Shown here: positions 12,328 to 25,264 of the stretch, piece after piece
How the letters are laid out: each line of letters opens with the position of its first letter
Position numbering within the stretch: position 1 is the stretch's first letter
Assembly (NCBI RefSeq): GCF_003473485.1
Contig: NC_053046.1
Span: 5,342,001 to 5,406,000 of the forward strand
Reading direction: 5' to 3'
DNA length: 64,000 bases
Source of the DNA: Medicago truncatula
Lineage: Eukaryota; Streptophyta; Magnoliopsida; Fabales; Fabaceae
Position numbers and translations under genes: made by a program
Notes under the pieces: model-generated
Told to the model about the DNA's origin: nothing
Seen by the model: the letters and a program-made list of their open reading frames with translations, nothing else
The model's database searches: none

Positions 12328-13481
12328 TATGAGTTAATGATATGAAAAATGTGCTTAATAAGAAAAGAAAGTCATCTAATCATCATGATTAGTTACCCCA
12401 TAAATAAATGGGTCTTTAATTAAAAGAGTAATGTTTTACCCCCACAAGATTTGAATGAATAATGTTAGTTGATGCATCATGATCACCGTTTGCCACATGA
12501 GTGTATTTAAATGTTGAGGTTCGTATACTGTCCTCGTTTTATTGGACAAACAACGGTAAAAATCTAACAATACACGTACGACTAACCTTATCTCAAACAA
12601 GTAAAAACACAACACAAGACAAGTCCAACTACGAGAGAAAAAGGAAGCAACAACCACCAACACAACACAAGTACAGAACACAAAGGAATTAGAATTGATT
12701 CCACTCTTCTACACCTGTACTATTTTTATGTTCTAGATATGTCACAGTAAAAAGTAAAAAAAACCAAATTTGGTTGCAAATCAATGTCATCACTCTGAAA
12801 CCCAGTTCCAGATCCAAACGTCACTTGAACTTAACAACTACCCAAAATAACCACACCCACAACATCATTTTACTACCCAAAATAACCTTATTTCGGTGAC
12901 AGGGTGTCCTTAGCATTGAAAAAGCACCACCAAAACCGCATGTCTGGAAGTTCTGTTCATTCCTTAGTTCTGGTGGTACCAAGTAAGTGACTTAAACTCC
13001 TTCACTTTTAGGGTTTATTTTCTTTCCTTTTTCTATGTCAATTTCAAGCTATGTTAATTCTTGGTTCTGAACTGTGTTGTGTGTTTGCTTAGTGGATCTG
13101 ATTCTTGAGGAACAATATGATTCCTAATTATTATTATCGTGATTTATTTATATATTTGTTTATTTACTAAGTAGGGTGATGATAATATAATGCATTGAAT
13201 TGCTTCTAATAAACATGGAAAAGAGGTGGCAACTTATTGTAACAAATCACGTTATGAAACTGAAAAGGGAATAATCTCAATTAGGCAAAAATTAATTGTT
13301 GTCTTTTGCATTTTCTATGACTGGATTCATTTTATAGTAAGGGGTGATGAATGGTGAGATTTTCTACCATGTAGGTTAGATGTATGTGACTTCTATCTAT
13401 TTGGTCATATTGTCCAGGATTCGATAGGTCGTTGCATTTTGTAAATTGCAGCATATTCTTGAAGATTAAAAGGAAGAGAAA
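12328..13481 (+). promoter_or_regulatory. GH43 promoter and 5' UTR with probable leader intron
   Basis: No coding sequence is seen. A donor at 12983 (ccaa|gtaagt) and an acceptor ending at 13451 (attgcag) would define a 469 bp intron in the 5' UTR, leaving a 30 nt second leader exon before the ATG at 13482. A late-leader intron is common in plant genes, but this one is inferred from splice signals only. Confidence 0.45.
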
Positions 13482-16400
13482 ATGAGGATCAGGAACAAAT
13501 GCAAGAAACCAACGAGTTTACGTTGTGATGCAGGGGGCAGATGTTCTACTTCGGTTTTTGTACTGAGCTTGTTAGGATGTTTGCTTTTGTTTCAATTATT
13601 ATATTCCTATGTTCATCACGTAGACAGACATGGTGGTGGAGAGCCGAGGTTGCTGGTGAGTAATCATCCACAGTTTCGTGAACTTCAAGAAGTGGAAGAG
13701 GAAAGCCTTCATGTTCCTCCGCCGAAGGGAAAGAGGTCTCCTCGAGCAGTAAAGCGGAGACCGAAACGGACAACTACACTAATCGATGAATTCTTGGATG
13801 AAAATTCCCAAATGAGACATGTATTTTTTCCTGGTCGTAAAAGAGCTATAGATCCAATTCTGGCTGTTGAGAATGATAAGTATCATTACTACCCGGGGAG
13901 AATGTGGTTGGATACTGATGGTCATCCTATTCAAGCCCATGGAGGGGGCATTCTGTATGATAAAAGTTCTAGGACATACTATTGGTATGGTGAATATAAA
14001 GACGGGATCACCTACCATGCTCACAAGAAAGGAGCCGCCCGGGTAATTCCATTTTCTACAGAACTTTTGTTTTCTTTGCTTGTAATTATTGCCCTTATAA
14101 CTTTAGGGTAGCTTTCTTTTTTACACCAATAATGCTATTCAGTATGAGGGAATAAATCATGAAACTCGTGATTGGAATCGTGGCTGTCACAGATATTTGT
14201 TTTTAAACTTGTCACAGATTTTTATTTTTTTTAATATTAGAAAACTACAATATTGGTCTTTTTACGGAACATGTGGATGATGGTTAGCGTTATTCGTGAC
14301 TTTCTTGAATCTTTACTCCGTACTAAGAGTATTTCCCTTTTGTTTTTGTGTAGTATCTATTGTTATCAGTTTAATATCTGATATGTGGGACAATGGTCCA
14401 CACGATATTAAATTTATTTCTTGAGGGGTAGAGTCCACCAAAGTAGCTTGCTATTGGATCTCTCCCGCGTCGTTTTGCGTTGTACTATAGCAATTGTCTG
14501 GTGCACCCCACAAAAAAAGTGGCTAGTTAGCATCATTTTATGCTGTTGCAGTGTTCACATGGTTGCATCTTTTAGTTATTTTGAAAAGGATAGACAATAT
14601 TACCTCCATTCCAGCAAGAATTCACTTGATTAGAGATGCATGTTCGACTCTCATATCTTCTAGTTGCGCACTTATAGATGCATCTAGCTTGCGATAGATT
14701 ATTGTTTAAGGTACTGTGTGATTCATTCCCATTTTTTAAAAAAAAAAAAACTTACATAGCTCTTAAGTTCAAAACATTTTTGTTGTGTTTAGATTATATC
14801 TTATAGTGGGGAAATAATCGCCTCTTCATGCAGCTTTCTGAGAAGAGAAAGCTTTAGCTATAAAGATTTTTTCTTTTAAGTATTTCCCATACATAAACTT
14901 TTCTAAGCACGTCCTTAGCATTGCCATTAATAGGTGAAGCCTTTGGCCAAAATTTGGTTTGTGTCATTGGTCTCACTTTGTTCTTGATATGCTGAAATTC
15001 ATATGAAATTTTGTTGATGGGATTTATAATGATCTTCAAATTAAACTGGTGGAGATATCAGTAAAGTTAAGGTAGTGTTTGGCCAGTGTTGTTAAATAAC
15101 CAGTACAACACTGATATATTGCTATTACATATCGGGATTTGGAGCAACCGCAACGAAAACCGTTATTACTACGATTCTGCTACCACTGCAATAGTGGTTG
15201 CTTTTTGCATATTGATGATAGCGGTTATTGCTTAAATAGCGAAAGTTTCTCTTTTTTATGTTTTTTCCCCTAATGATGAAATGAAAAATATCATTTGAGC
15301 TGCATATGACTTATTTTTAAAAACATTACAAGTAAAATAATGCTGAGTCGAATATGAGAAGGGGTCTTATATAACCCTTGAACCCCAAGACCTAGGTAAC
15401 CTCTCATCACTAAACTGCCTCTGCCTCTTCATCTTCTCTCTTCACTTCATACTTAATCTCTTCAAGACATTGATTCTGAGGATTCAGTTGAAGAAGTTGA
15501 AGGATATGCCTCACTATGTGGAAATGGGGATAATGATTATGTTGGGGAAGAGGAGAATAATTGGATCTTTTTATCTTTTATCACTAGTTAGAACCACTTT
15601 AGTTGTTTTGAACAAATGCGATTTTGAGTTATGTCAGTCACTTTTTTTAATTTCTGTTAATGCATTATTTTATATAAAATTATTTATAGTAACTGCTTTG
15701 CGGCTTTCTCTATTTGCCTTCTACGCTATTTCTCAGCGGAATTTTGGCGATCCATTATTTTCCGCGATTTATGATTAATAACACTACAGTTGGCACATGG
15801 ACAGAACTAAATGGGACATCCTGTTCTGTTTTTTTACCTTGTCCTGTTCTATACTACTTTTAATATTCACTCGTCTATCAACCAATCTCTTCTTATAAGT
15901 CTTTTTAGTTTGGATCTAATGCAAATAACTACATAGAGAAACTTTCGTTTTGAAAACGGAAAAATAAATGAAAAAAATAAAATTGTGCTACAACAGAAAT
16001 TGAGTAGATTCAAAGCCTTTTCTTATTACTTAACAAGAAGCTCTTATTTCCATTGGCTATTTGTTCAAGACCCTCAGAAACTGATTGATTATAAGTATTA
16101 GAATATGGAATATTCTTAGTCAACTCCTATTCAACTTAAGTTCTTATTACTGAACAATAAGTTCTTTGATAATCCTATAAAAATGTTTTGCCTATATTTC
16201 CTATTGTTGAGTTCTTAGACGAGTCAGAAATTTTCATGGCTCTGTATTCATAACAAAGAAAGAAAAACATGCTATTTTTTTTCGCATTCCATTAGCTCAT
16301 GTAGATGGCAAGATTTGAAGTTATTGCACAACTCAATTTATTTTGAACTGGACTTGAGATTAGCCATGCAAATTGATAGGTACATCTCGTCAACTAACTA

Positions 16401-17637
16401 GTTCACAAGAGAGTGGCCCGCCATCTTATCTTTTTCATTTGTCACTTCATCTTTCTATTAGCAAGAGCAAAGATTGTATGCTAGTGAGTTTGTGTGTAGA
16501 ATTTTGTTATTCCAAGTAGATAGATATCAATATGAGTTCTTTTTTTAGGACACCAATAGGTGTTTTATTTTTATGTCTGCTTTTTCCTTTTCCTTGCGCT
16601 ACTTTATGAATATGAAGTAAACCAGTTTCTCCTTAAATCAACATGATCTTTCATGTACTTGTATTATTTGGATTGACTATTTTTCATACTTGTATTATTT
16701 ATCATTTGTTTTTCAACCAACCTTGAATATTCACTTTGATGCATAATTTTGACCTAATGGTTCTTTCTTTATCATCCAGGTTGACATTATTGGAGTTGGC
16801 TGTTATTCATCCAAGGATTTGTGGACCTGGAAACATGAGGGGATCGTATTGGCAGCAGAGGAAACAGATGAAACCCATGATCTGCACAAATCTAACGTGC
16901 TCGAGAGGCCAAAAGTGATTTACAATGAGAAGACTGAAAAGTATGTGATGTGGATGCATATTGATGATGCTAACTACACCAAAGCGTCTGTTGGCGTAGC
17001 AATCAGTGACGCACCTGATGGTCCTTTCAATTATCTCGGTAGCCACAGGCCGCACGGATTCGAAAGCAGGGATATGACAGTTTTCAAAGACGATGATGGC
17101 GTTGCATATATAGTCTACTCCTCCGAAGACAACAGTGAGCTGCACATAGGACCCTTAACCCAAGATTATCTCAATGTGACATCTGTCATGAGAAGGATTC
17201 TCGTGGGACAACACCGAGAAGCACCGGCTCTCTTCAAGCATCAGGGTACATACTACATGATTACATCGGGTTGCACGGGGTGGGCCCCAAATGAGGCACT
17301 GGCGCATGCAGCAGAGTCAATCATGGGGCCGTGGGAAACAATGGGAAATCCATGCTTGGGAGGAAACAAAATGTTTAGACTCACAACTTTCTTTGCTCAG
17401 AGCACTTTCGTGCTTCCGATTTCTGGTTTCCCTGGAGCGTTCATCTTCATGGCAGATCGATGGAATCCAGCTGACTTAAGAGACTCGAGATATGTATGGT
17501 TACCTTTGATAGTGGCGGGACCGGCAGATGAGCCTTTGGAGTATAGTTTTGGATTCCCATGGTGGTCAAGAGTTTCTATCTATTGGCATAGAAAATGGAG
17601 ATTGCCTCAGGGGTGGAACCCCTTTCAAATAATGTAG
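13482..17637 (+). CDS. GH43: GH43 exo-beta-1,3-galactosidase-like type II Golgi protein
   Basis: Two exons, 13482-14042 and 16780-17637, join in phase 0 across a 2737 bp intron (cgg|gtaatt ... tccag|gttgac) to give 472 aa. That matches the roughly 470 aa of Arabidopsis GH43A/GH43B, which are Golgi exo-beta-1,3-galactosidases acting on arabinogalactan-protein glycans. A signal anchor spans about residues 25-44, after a basic tail, so the catalytic domain faces the lumen. A Lys/Arg-rich stem (about 82-97) precedes the GH43 fold from about residue 134. SRD (D285) and HREAPA (E334) are the likely catalytic-site motifs. Possible N-glycan sites are N252 and N319. The single-intron structure and the tail WNPFQIM look complete. 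The intron holds a hAT remnant. Subfamily and substrate are inferred from family knowledge. Confidence 0.93.
15084..15786 (+). mobile_element. hAT-like remnant in the GH43 intron
   Basis: The ends cagtgttgttaaa and, inverted, tagtgttattaa are near-matching. The termini are rich in gcggttattgct-like motifs common in legume hAT elements. Translating 15470-15575 in another frame gives DSEDSVEEVEGYASL, an acidic stretch like the C-terminal tail of hAT transposases. Flanking 8-mers do not match well, so the boundary is uncertain. No catalytic domain remains. Confidence 0.4.
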
Positions 17638-18421
17638 GTTGTTGTGTTTTGTACATTCATTCAAAGTCATCATATACAAAAATACTTGGGTATATATGTG
17701 TTGTGTATCAAGCACATTGTGCATTACTCAAACAAATATAGAAACATGGAATCTCAATAATGTTCAGCAGTCTTGATAGTTGACATCTCTTACAAATTTT
17801 AAGGCAATTCGAGGGAGCTAATGTATGTATATCGAGAAAGATTATTCACTTAATCATTGGAGTTTTGGTAATAATGTAGCATTGTTGATTAGCTGTGCAT
17901 GGTTTGCAGATTTAGTTACATGTAAAATGATTAATTCATCTCTATGTACTTAATGGTTTTTCTTATTGTTTCATCGGTAGCCACTGATTCACTACTGCTC
18001 AGGTACGAGAACCGATCCTCAGCAGTGTAAATTTTCTGAAGTGGAATCCTAGCCACTGATTCACTACTGCTCGAGTGGACCAAACAAAATTGAAGGGTCA
18101 GGATCATCACTGGACACTCGAGCGAGGTTCTGAACCTGCTAGGGAGGATCCGTTTTGAAATTGCTACACAAGCATGAAGGTGGTAGCAGAATGGAGATGT
18201 CCATTTCATGTATGTTTGATGCATAGCACATAAAAAGTAATGGTTGAGATGAAATATTTTGCTATCCATTTATTTTGTTAAAATTAAATTTGATTTGCCT
18301 TGTGCTCATTTGATTGAGAGAATTGCAATCACATCCCTCCAAAGATTCCATCGCTTTGTCCTGCCTCCTCAATAGGCAGGTCTGATCAGAAGAGCTGACC
18401 AGACTGAGCCCAAATGACCTA
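17638..18421. other. GH43 3' flank with a 23 bp direct repeat
   Basis: The 3' UTR probably ends within the first 200 bp. A perfect 23 bp direct repeat beginning tagccactgattcactact occurs at 17978-18000 and 18050-18072. No gene is seen. Confidence 0.6.
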
Positions 18422-18568
18422 CTCCCTTCAGTCACGTTTATAAGCAAAAAACTACTTTTTAGGTTCAATGAATACCACATGTATTTGGTATATAATATAG
18501 ACTAAATACATAAAGTATTCAATGGACCTAAAAAGTAGTGTTTTGCTTTTAAATGTGACTGGAGGGAG
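18422..18568. mobile_element. Stowaway-type MITE, 147 bp
   Basis: TIRs ctcccttcagtcacgtttat and the inverse of aaatgtgactggagggag are flanked by TA (18420-18421 and 18569-18570). The interior contains the palindromic pair taggttcaatga / tcaatggacct. Same family and length as the copy at 19228. Confidence 0.85.
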
Positions 18569-19227
18569 TAATTGTGAGTTTCTTTTCTCACCCTCTGACG
18601 CGCCTTATTTTCGGATTCTAAAATCCTAAAAATGAATGGTTTTCTGGTGTATTGTACCCTTTTGAAATTTACAATACAAAATGTTGTAGGACGCATGAAA
18701 AGTAAGTAGAGTACGATAAAAAATTCTTTATAAAGTATAAATTAAGGCAGCTCGGGTGGTTATGATATCGTTTCCATTATTTTTGAAAATGTATTATTTC
18801 TAAGTTTGTCATTCCATATTCTTTCTATATCAATTATTAAGTTTATGAAAAAAAAGTTTATGAGTATTTTATCTCCATGTTAGCAGTTTAAAGTTAACAT
18901 CAACTTTAGAAAATAAAAACTGAAAACGTTTTAGAAAGTAAGCACACCCTAAAATACTCCCTTCGTTCATGTTTGATTCTGTAAGTTTTTTATTTTTGTT
19001 ACAAAACTATGGTTCTATCAAGTTCGGATCCTTTCATTTATTATTTTATTAGTATCTTCATTTCTCCCATTTAGAGAGATAAAGACATAAAGAAGTTTGA
19101 AAATAATTAGTAATGATGAGACTCACTTAATGGTAGGATCCACTACATACTTTTTTGTATCTATCTCTCACCAAATAACATTATCTATTTCTTTTAAACA
19201 AATGGAGATGATCTTTATTCGGTTCTA
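18569..19227. other. AT-rich spacer
   Basis: No gene is visible. A start like a MITE TIR (actcccttcgttcatgtttg, near 18957) has no partner that I can find. The rest is AT-rich. Confidence 0.5.
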
Positions 19228-19374
19228 CTCCCTCCGATCTTTATTCTAAGAAAAAGTTAACATTTTAGGTTCATAGAATAATTAATGTATCTTATTGTAA
19301 ATATAAACTAAATACATCACTTACACAATGAACTAAAAAAGTCAACTGTTTCTTATAATAAGGACCGGAGGGAG
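19228..19374. mobile_element. Stowaway-type MITE, 147 bp
   Basis: Starts ctccctccgatctttattct and ends ataaggaccggagggag, flanked by TA (19226-19227, 19375-19376). It has the same length and internal layout as the element at 18422. Confidence 0.85.
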
Positions 19375-21412
19375 TATTAGTCTATTGGGAAATCAAGATG
19401 TAATTAATGACGTTTTTTCTTTTTTGAAGGGTATTAATGTTTTTTCTTTATACCCCCTTAAAAAGTAAAATAATGCATTAAATAAATTTTACTTTTCATA
19501 TTTGAACTAAGGTTAAAAGAGTCTAACCATCTTATATGGCTCTAGCGATTAATAAGTTTCATTAAATAAATAATTATTCAGGAGAACCTGAGTCTAATTT
19601 ATGGATGGAATAACTATCAGTTAGAATTTATTCACTTTTCGACTGAACTGAACTCCGATTATTATAAGTCATTTTTCCTTGAGAACAAGAGGGTTAACAC
19701 ACAAAAAAAGTTTAAAAGAGTCTAAACATATCAACCTTTATTATTTTTTAAATCTGCGTTTGAGTCCTAAACCCTATTTTGCTTATGAGTCATGTGAAAC
19801 ATTTCAGAAATAATATAAATGAAAAAAATAATAATGGTAATTGTAACAAATTAACCTTATGAAGTAATATTAATGCATTCATGATTAAAAAATAAATAAA
19901 ATAAATAAACTCTAAAAAAATGATTAAAAAATGGGAAATTTTAACTAGTGCCCCCCGGGCGGGGGTACTGGTTAAGGTCTTTAAATGGTAACTTATCATG
20001 AAAATATGTGTAATCAATGCATCGAAAATCGAAATATTTGACGTTTTTATAAATTAATTTCTTATTTTGGTATCCTTAAAGAATGCTCCAGGGGTGCAGA
20101 TCCTCTCCATTTCCTTAAGAAATTGAGATCTTCAAGTTTGTTGAGTATGAGCTTGACACGTGGCACATTAAAACTCCAATGGTTGAGATTTACCGAAGAA
20201 AAGAAAGTTAGAAAACATGGATGGGAATAGTGAATACGAAGAGAGAGAATACACTTTCTCCATCTCTCACAATTGTCTCTCCGATTAACGACCTCCGTCA
20301 CTTCCGCCGTCGCCGCATCTCAAAGTAAAGCCCTCCGCCACTGCAGTCGTCGTACCTCTTCGCAAACCTACCCTTTCTAAAAGCCAACACCATATGTTAC
20401 TGCGACGACCCAAATCTGCCCTTTCTCGTTCATGTTTTCTAGAAGACAACAAAGACATGAAGGTTTTCCCTTGGCATTCTAATTCTTCAATTTTGACAGA
20501 TACCTTTGCATACATGTTCAATTGTTCATATCAATTTAGAGGAACTCACTTTGTATTTTATTTTACTGGCGTATTCTTTTTGCAGATTTTGCTAGTGATG
20601 ATATTCATATTTTGAGCAAGACTTTGGTTGATGTTACATGTAATGCTGCTACATATATGATAATATATATCATAGTGGGGAGGGTTAGTAAGCCAAGCCC
20701 AACATTGTATTGAATTGTATTGTCATCTGTGTTTTAGATTTTGGGGCGTCTGGTTTTGTGCTCATTGTAAGTGCTGCGGTTTTGGTTGGTGTCTGCCATC
20801 AGTAGGGGGCGGTTGGTGCTATTTGCTCCTGCTGTCAGTTGGTGTTAGCAGCTGCCAGCAGCTTGTGCATGGGGCTGGTTTTGATGCAGCTGTATGCGTA
20901 GGGGGCCGGATGTTCATTTTTCGGCTGTTTTGGTTCAGTGAATACCTTTGCATCATTCTCTAGTGTTAGGCGGCGGGGTTTTATTTTGGTAGTCTCTATA
21001 AGGAGTGTTGTTTCGGGGGTTTGTGTCGGGTGTTCCGCCTATATACGGCACCCTTGTTTGTATTGGTTTGTTTCTTTTCGCTTGCGCGGTTGGTTTTTGG
21101 GAGGCTTGCACCCTTCCGTCGTCAATAAAATTAGCATACCAAATGTAATGTTTGGATTTTCGTGTAATGAATTGGCTTTGTACTGTTATCAAATCTACCA
21201 TATTCATATTTTTCTTTTCAAGTGTAACTATAGCACAACCTTTTCTATAGCAGAACTTTTTATATTTCACATTTTTTTTTCAAGTGTAACTATAGCAGAA
21301 CCTTTTCTATTTCACATTATAGCAAAATGGTACATATAGTTGGAAATGAAAAGTAGTGAAAATAAGAGTTGTCATCAAATCATAAGATAAAACTAGCTAA
21401 AATAAACTAGTA

Positions 21413-21704
21413 CTCCCTCCGTCCCAATTTAATTGAACCATTTGCTCATTACACACTTATTAAGAAAAATATATTAGTGAAGGAGAGAGAAAAATGGTTT
21501 TGAGTGTCTTTGTTAAGTATTGGTTCATTCTTCTTTATCATAAATGTAAAGTAGAATATATTGTATTGGAAGTGGTGAAAGTAATATTAATTAGAGTTAT
21601 AATTTGAAAAAAGTAATTAATACTGTATTGGAAAGTGAAATGACACAGTTATTTTGGGACACTTTTTTATTAAAAATGTCTCAGTTATTATGGGACGGAC
21701 GGAG
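21413..21704. mobile_element. Stowaway-type MITE, 292 bp
   Basis: Ends ctccctccgtcccaatttaa and the inverse of ttattatgggacggacggag are flanked by TA at 21411-21412 and 21705-21706. It lies within the FAR1-domain MULE. Confidence 0.85.
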
Positions 21705-21975
21705 TATATCAGAATTGTCATCAAACCCAAAAAGTGATTAACAAAATGTAGTATAGGTCCCCTAATAGAAAAAGTGATTGACATTTGGATCCTAATCTCA
21801 TGTAGACTTCCATTGTCAGGATCCTAATCTCATGTAGACTTCCATTATCGGCTTCTCTTAAAGGTAAATGCGGACTTGCATTCTCAGTTTGATTTGCCAT
21901 CAAAGCATGGCTTCCATATCCAGAATGGCTTCCATTCCAAGCATGTATGCCATCATGGGCTATTGGAGATTGTTC

Positions 21976-22566
21976 CTACATAATAGTAGAAGTAACATGT
22001 ATTTTATATATATATATATATATGTGTGTGTGTGATAGCAATACAATTTGGGATGCTTGTGACTCAGATATGTGTCGATGAGAGCAAATCATATAAACAT
22101 ACTCAGCTGGCAGAAGAAGGTGATTATGTCTCGCTACAGAGTCAATAACCTTGTATTTTCCAATCTTCCGAACAAGTGAAATAACCATACGTGCTAAACA
22201 TCCTGTTCTAGTTTCTGCTCGAGCCTCTTTTGTCAAGTAATCACGTTTGTCACCACCGCATCTACCCTCTTTGGAGCACATAAATATTCTTGAAGTAAGA
22301 ACTCCATCTTTTTTGCTTTTATTTGCATATTCTCGACGGATACCAAAACCACATTTCCTACTATACTCATTATAAAATTCATATGCCAAGGCCTCAGACT
22401 CAAACTCCATTTCTAAGTGTGGTACATTACTAACAATATTCTCTTTTGCCTGCTCCACAATATCATTCACCAATTTTTCTACACCTTCAACCATTGGATT
22501 GGATGTAATATTCACATTATCTAGAAAATGGAAAAAATAATATAAAGTCAACATGTTAATATTCAT
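21976..22566 (-). pseudogene. FAR1/FHY3-type DNA-binding domain fragment
   Basis: The frame contains a FAR1 (WRKY-GCM1-type zinc finger) domain: F-x2-EALAYEFYNEYSRKCGFGI at about residues 55-75, then a Cys (MCSKEGRC), TGCLARMVI, and a C-terminal RHNHLL His pair. A likely start is the Met of MVEGVEK, about 22496. FAR1 proteins derive from MULE transposases and normally continue into a transposase and SWIM region. Here the frame drifts into a (TA)(TG) microsatellite and stops, so only the DNA-binding part remains. It lies inside MULE-type inverted repeats. It could still bind DNA if expressed, but I treat it as a transposon relic. Confidence 0.65.
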
Positions 22567-23144
22567 AGACTTTTTATATTAATTTTATATTGTCCAAATA
22601 CTTTCAAAATATTCATGTTCTACGTGTGTATATTCATCGACAAAGAACAAAGTCTTACCGGTGCCCAGAGGTGGTGATGAATGGTGAAGATTTGCATCAT
22701 GTTCTACGTGTGTCGTTTCTACCATTGGAGCAAGCTTCAAGTCTGCAACACAGTGGAACAAGGACGACGGAAATTCAGAATCGACGTAGCACGTCGGAGG
22801 CGAGATGAGTAAAGCAGCGACACAAAAGTGAAACCAAATGATGATGGTAAGTCACAGTAATGAGGAGAAGGAGATTGGGAACACCATAGTATTGGTTCAG
22901 ACCAAAGTGAGGTGAAGGAAGTGAAACGACGAAGAAAGTGAAATTGTTTTCTTCGTATTCTCTTCTAATTTTTTGAATTTTTTTTAATTTTAAATAATTT
23001 TATTTTAAAATGAATCTCAGCCATTGGAGTTTTAATATGCCACGTGTCAAGCTCATACTAAACAAACTTGAAGATCTCAATTTCTTAGAAAAGAAATGGA
23101 GAGGATCTGCACCCATCCCGGAGGCACTCGTTAACAAGACCCTT

Positions 23145-23794
23145 AATAAATAAATAAAGTGTAAAACATTAACTTGGGAGAATGTACAATTGGAAGTGAG
23201 AAAAATAATTAGTTTTAAAAGAAAAAACTAAAAGCGACACTCATTTTAGAACAATTTTTTACAAATGTACCACTCATTATGCAACAAAAAGAGTAAATTA
23301 AAAAATATTAAATTTTACAAATCACATTCAACTTTAATATGATTAGTTGGCCAAAATGACCGTAAAAACTTCTCATCTATATCTATAATATGATAAAAAG
23401 AAGGCAAATTATATTGTACATCCAATATATTTGAGTGTGCCTATATACCCATTCTTTAAATTATAGTTAAAAGAGTTGTTTTTTGAAGAAAAATATTTTT
23501 TTTTATCATTTATAATTATAATAACTAAATCTTATTCAACAAAAGTGTCAACGAAATAAAATTAATTTTTTTGAATTTTTATCACTCATAATTGAGAACA
23601 TTGATTATTTTTTACGATAATATGTAAAAAAAATTACTATAATTCTTATAAACAATGAAATGATGTTTTTTCTAATAAAATGATGTTCTATAAAATATAA
23701 ATATTGACAAATAGCAATTTATTACATAAAAAATTATCGTTAATTTATAAAATTATGAAGCAGGAGTACCGATACACCTCATTTTGTGAGTGTA
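23145..23794. other. AT-rich spacer
   Basis: Very AT-rich, with no gene or clear element that I can support. Confidence 0.6.
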
Positions 23795-23944
23795 CACCCT
23801 CCGGTCACTATTATAAACAAAAAAAAATCATATTTTAGGTTCATTCATTAAATGTTGTATGTAACCTAAATATAGACCACATACAATATTTAATAAATGA
23901 ACCTACAAAAATGAATTTTTGTTTATAATAGTGACCGGAGGATG
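23795..23944. mobile_element. Stowaway-type MITE, 150 bp
   Basis: Ends caccctccggtcactattat and the inverse of ataatagtgaccggaggatg are flanked by TA. The interior has the same ttaggttcatt / aatgaacct pair as the 147 bp copies. Confidence 0.85.
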
Positions 23945-24205
23945 TACATCCCTAAAAAAAAGTTTTGCTGTTAGTTATAACTTCATTTAACTTTCTTGAG
24001 TTCATGTAAAAAATAAACTGATTAAATGTTCAAGAATAGTTAACTTTTGCTTATATACCTAAATTAATCCATGTCTCTCCTACAATAAACAGATTTTTTT
24101 TTTAATAAGAATTCGTGCTAGTTTTCATATTGTTTTTCATAACATTTTTTTTTTAAAGGCATAACATTTATTTATGTTTTTTTTTAAAACTAACCTTATT
24201 TATTA

Positions 24206-25264
24206 GGGCCTTTAAGTTTCAGTTTGTTTTAGATAGATTCTTTAAGTTTCTACGATGTTAGATATGTCCTTTAAATTTTAAGTTTGTTTCGGATAGGTCC
24301 TTGCTATTAGAGCTGTCAAAACGGACGGTCCGGCCCGTTTAAGGCCGGGCCTAACGGGCTTCGGGCTTTAGCGGACCGGACCAAAAAGCCCAGTTTAAAA
24401 ACGGACTTGAAATATACTACCCGAGCCCGGCCCAACACGAGCCGGCCCGTATTAAAAATTATATATTTTTTATTTTAAAAAGTACTATAAAACACTGCTA
24501 TAATTTTTTATAAATAATATTTTTAATATGTTTAAATAATGTCTAGCACAAAAATAAATTGTAAACATTTTCGTACAAACGTCGTAAACTAAAACGACGA
24601 GGAAAATGATTTTAAATAAATTAGATACGTTATGGTTATAGATATTTATATATTCGATCTTTAAAATTATAAATAACGAAACGAATAAATATAATTTTAT
24701 ATTACATTTATATTTGTGTTAATTCATTGAATTTTCCCTTTTATTTTTTTACTTTGATAATCAACCAAGTAAAGAATTATTTGAAATATATATATAATTT
24801 ATAGGATTTTTTTTTTGTATGCGGGCTAACGGGCTACTCGCGGCCCGTTCGGGCTAGCCTAACGGGTACCGTGCTTTTAACGGCCGGGCTAAAAAGCCCT
24901 ATTAAAATTCGGGCTCAATATTTTAGGCCCAAGCCCTATATTTATTCGGGCTAAACGGGCCGGCCCATACGGCCCGACCCATTTTGACAGCTCTACTTGC
25001 TGTCAACCTCAGTTAAGCCAAAGTTGTGTTGTCCGTTAAGCCAAAACTGATATGTCCGTTAAGTGGGTGAGGTGGCTCTCTCTGACTTGGCATCAATATT
25101 TTCCTCAACCAGATCAACTTTGGCTTAACGGACATATCAACTTTGGCTTAACATGGGTTGATAGAAAGGACCTATCTGAAACAAACTCGAAATTTAAAGA
25201 ATCTATCTGAAACCTTAGAAACTTAAATGATCTATCTGAAACAAACATGCAACTTAAAGGACCC
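24206..25264. mobile_element. Inverted-repeat element with reiterated (t)cctttaagtt blocks
   Basis: The left side holds repeats of the type cctttaagtt...gtttgttt..gatag at 24206-24300. The right side holds their inverse up to 25264 (ctatctgaaacaaacatgca...ggaccc). The right inner part also repeats actttggcttaacggacata. A hAT element is inserted near the left end. No target duplication is clear, so superfamily is uncertain, perhaps a long-TIR MULE. Confidence 0.5.
24308..24995. mobile_element. Non-autonomous hAT element, 688 bp
   Basis: TIRs tagagctgtcaaaacgg and the inverse of ccattttgacagctcta match at 16 of 17 positions. They are flanked by 8 bp direct repeats, cttgctat (24300-24307) and cttgctgt (24996-25003). 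Subterminal GC-rich motifs such as cggcccgtttaaggccgggc and acgggctacccg-like blocks repeat on both sides. The 8 bp duplication and TAG-start TIR fit hAT. No transposase is present. Confidence 0.85.

Larger units (their letters stand above)
20092..23114 (-). mobile_element. Mutator-like element carrying a FAR1 DNA-binding domain
   Basis: TIRs of about 120 bp start gggtgcagatcctctccatt at 20092 and appear inverted to 23114. They include the conserved block gagcttgacacgtggca. The minus-strand FAR1-type frame lies at 21976-22566. No MULE transposase catalytic domain is visible, so the copy is not autonomous. A Stowaway MITE (21413-21704) has inserted inside. The GC-rich stretch at 20670-21130 may be a captured exon or an untranslated transposon region. 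Confidence 0.6.
19933..23142. mobile_element. Small inverted-repeat element interrupted by a FAR1-domain MULE
   Basis: The left end gggaaattttaactagtgcc and the inverse of the right end, gggtcttgttaacgagtgcc, match at most positions. They are flanked by near-identical 9-mers, ttaaaaaat (19924-19932) and ttaataaat (23143-23151). The same ends occur in short elements at 57597-57769 and 32018-32204. The left part (19933-20091) and last 28 bp look like one short element split by the inner element at 20092-23114. Confidence 0.55.
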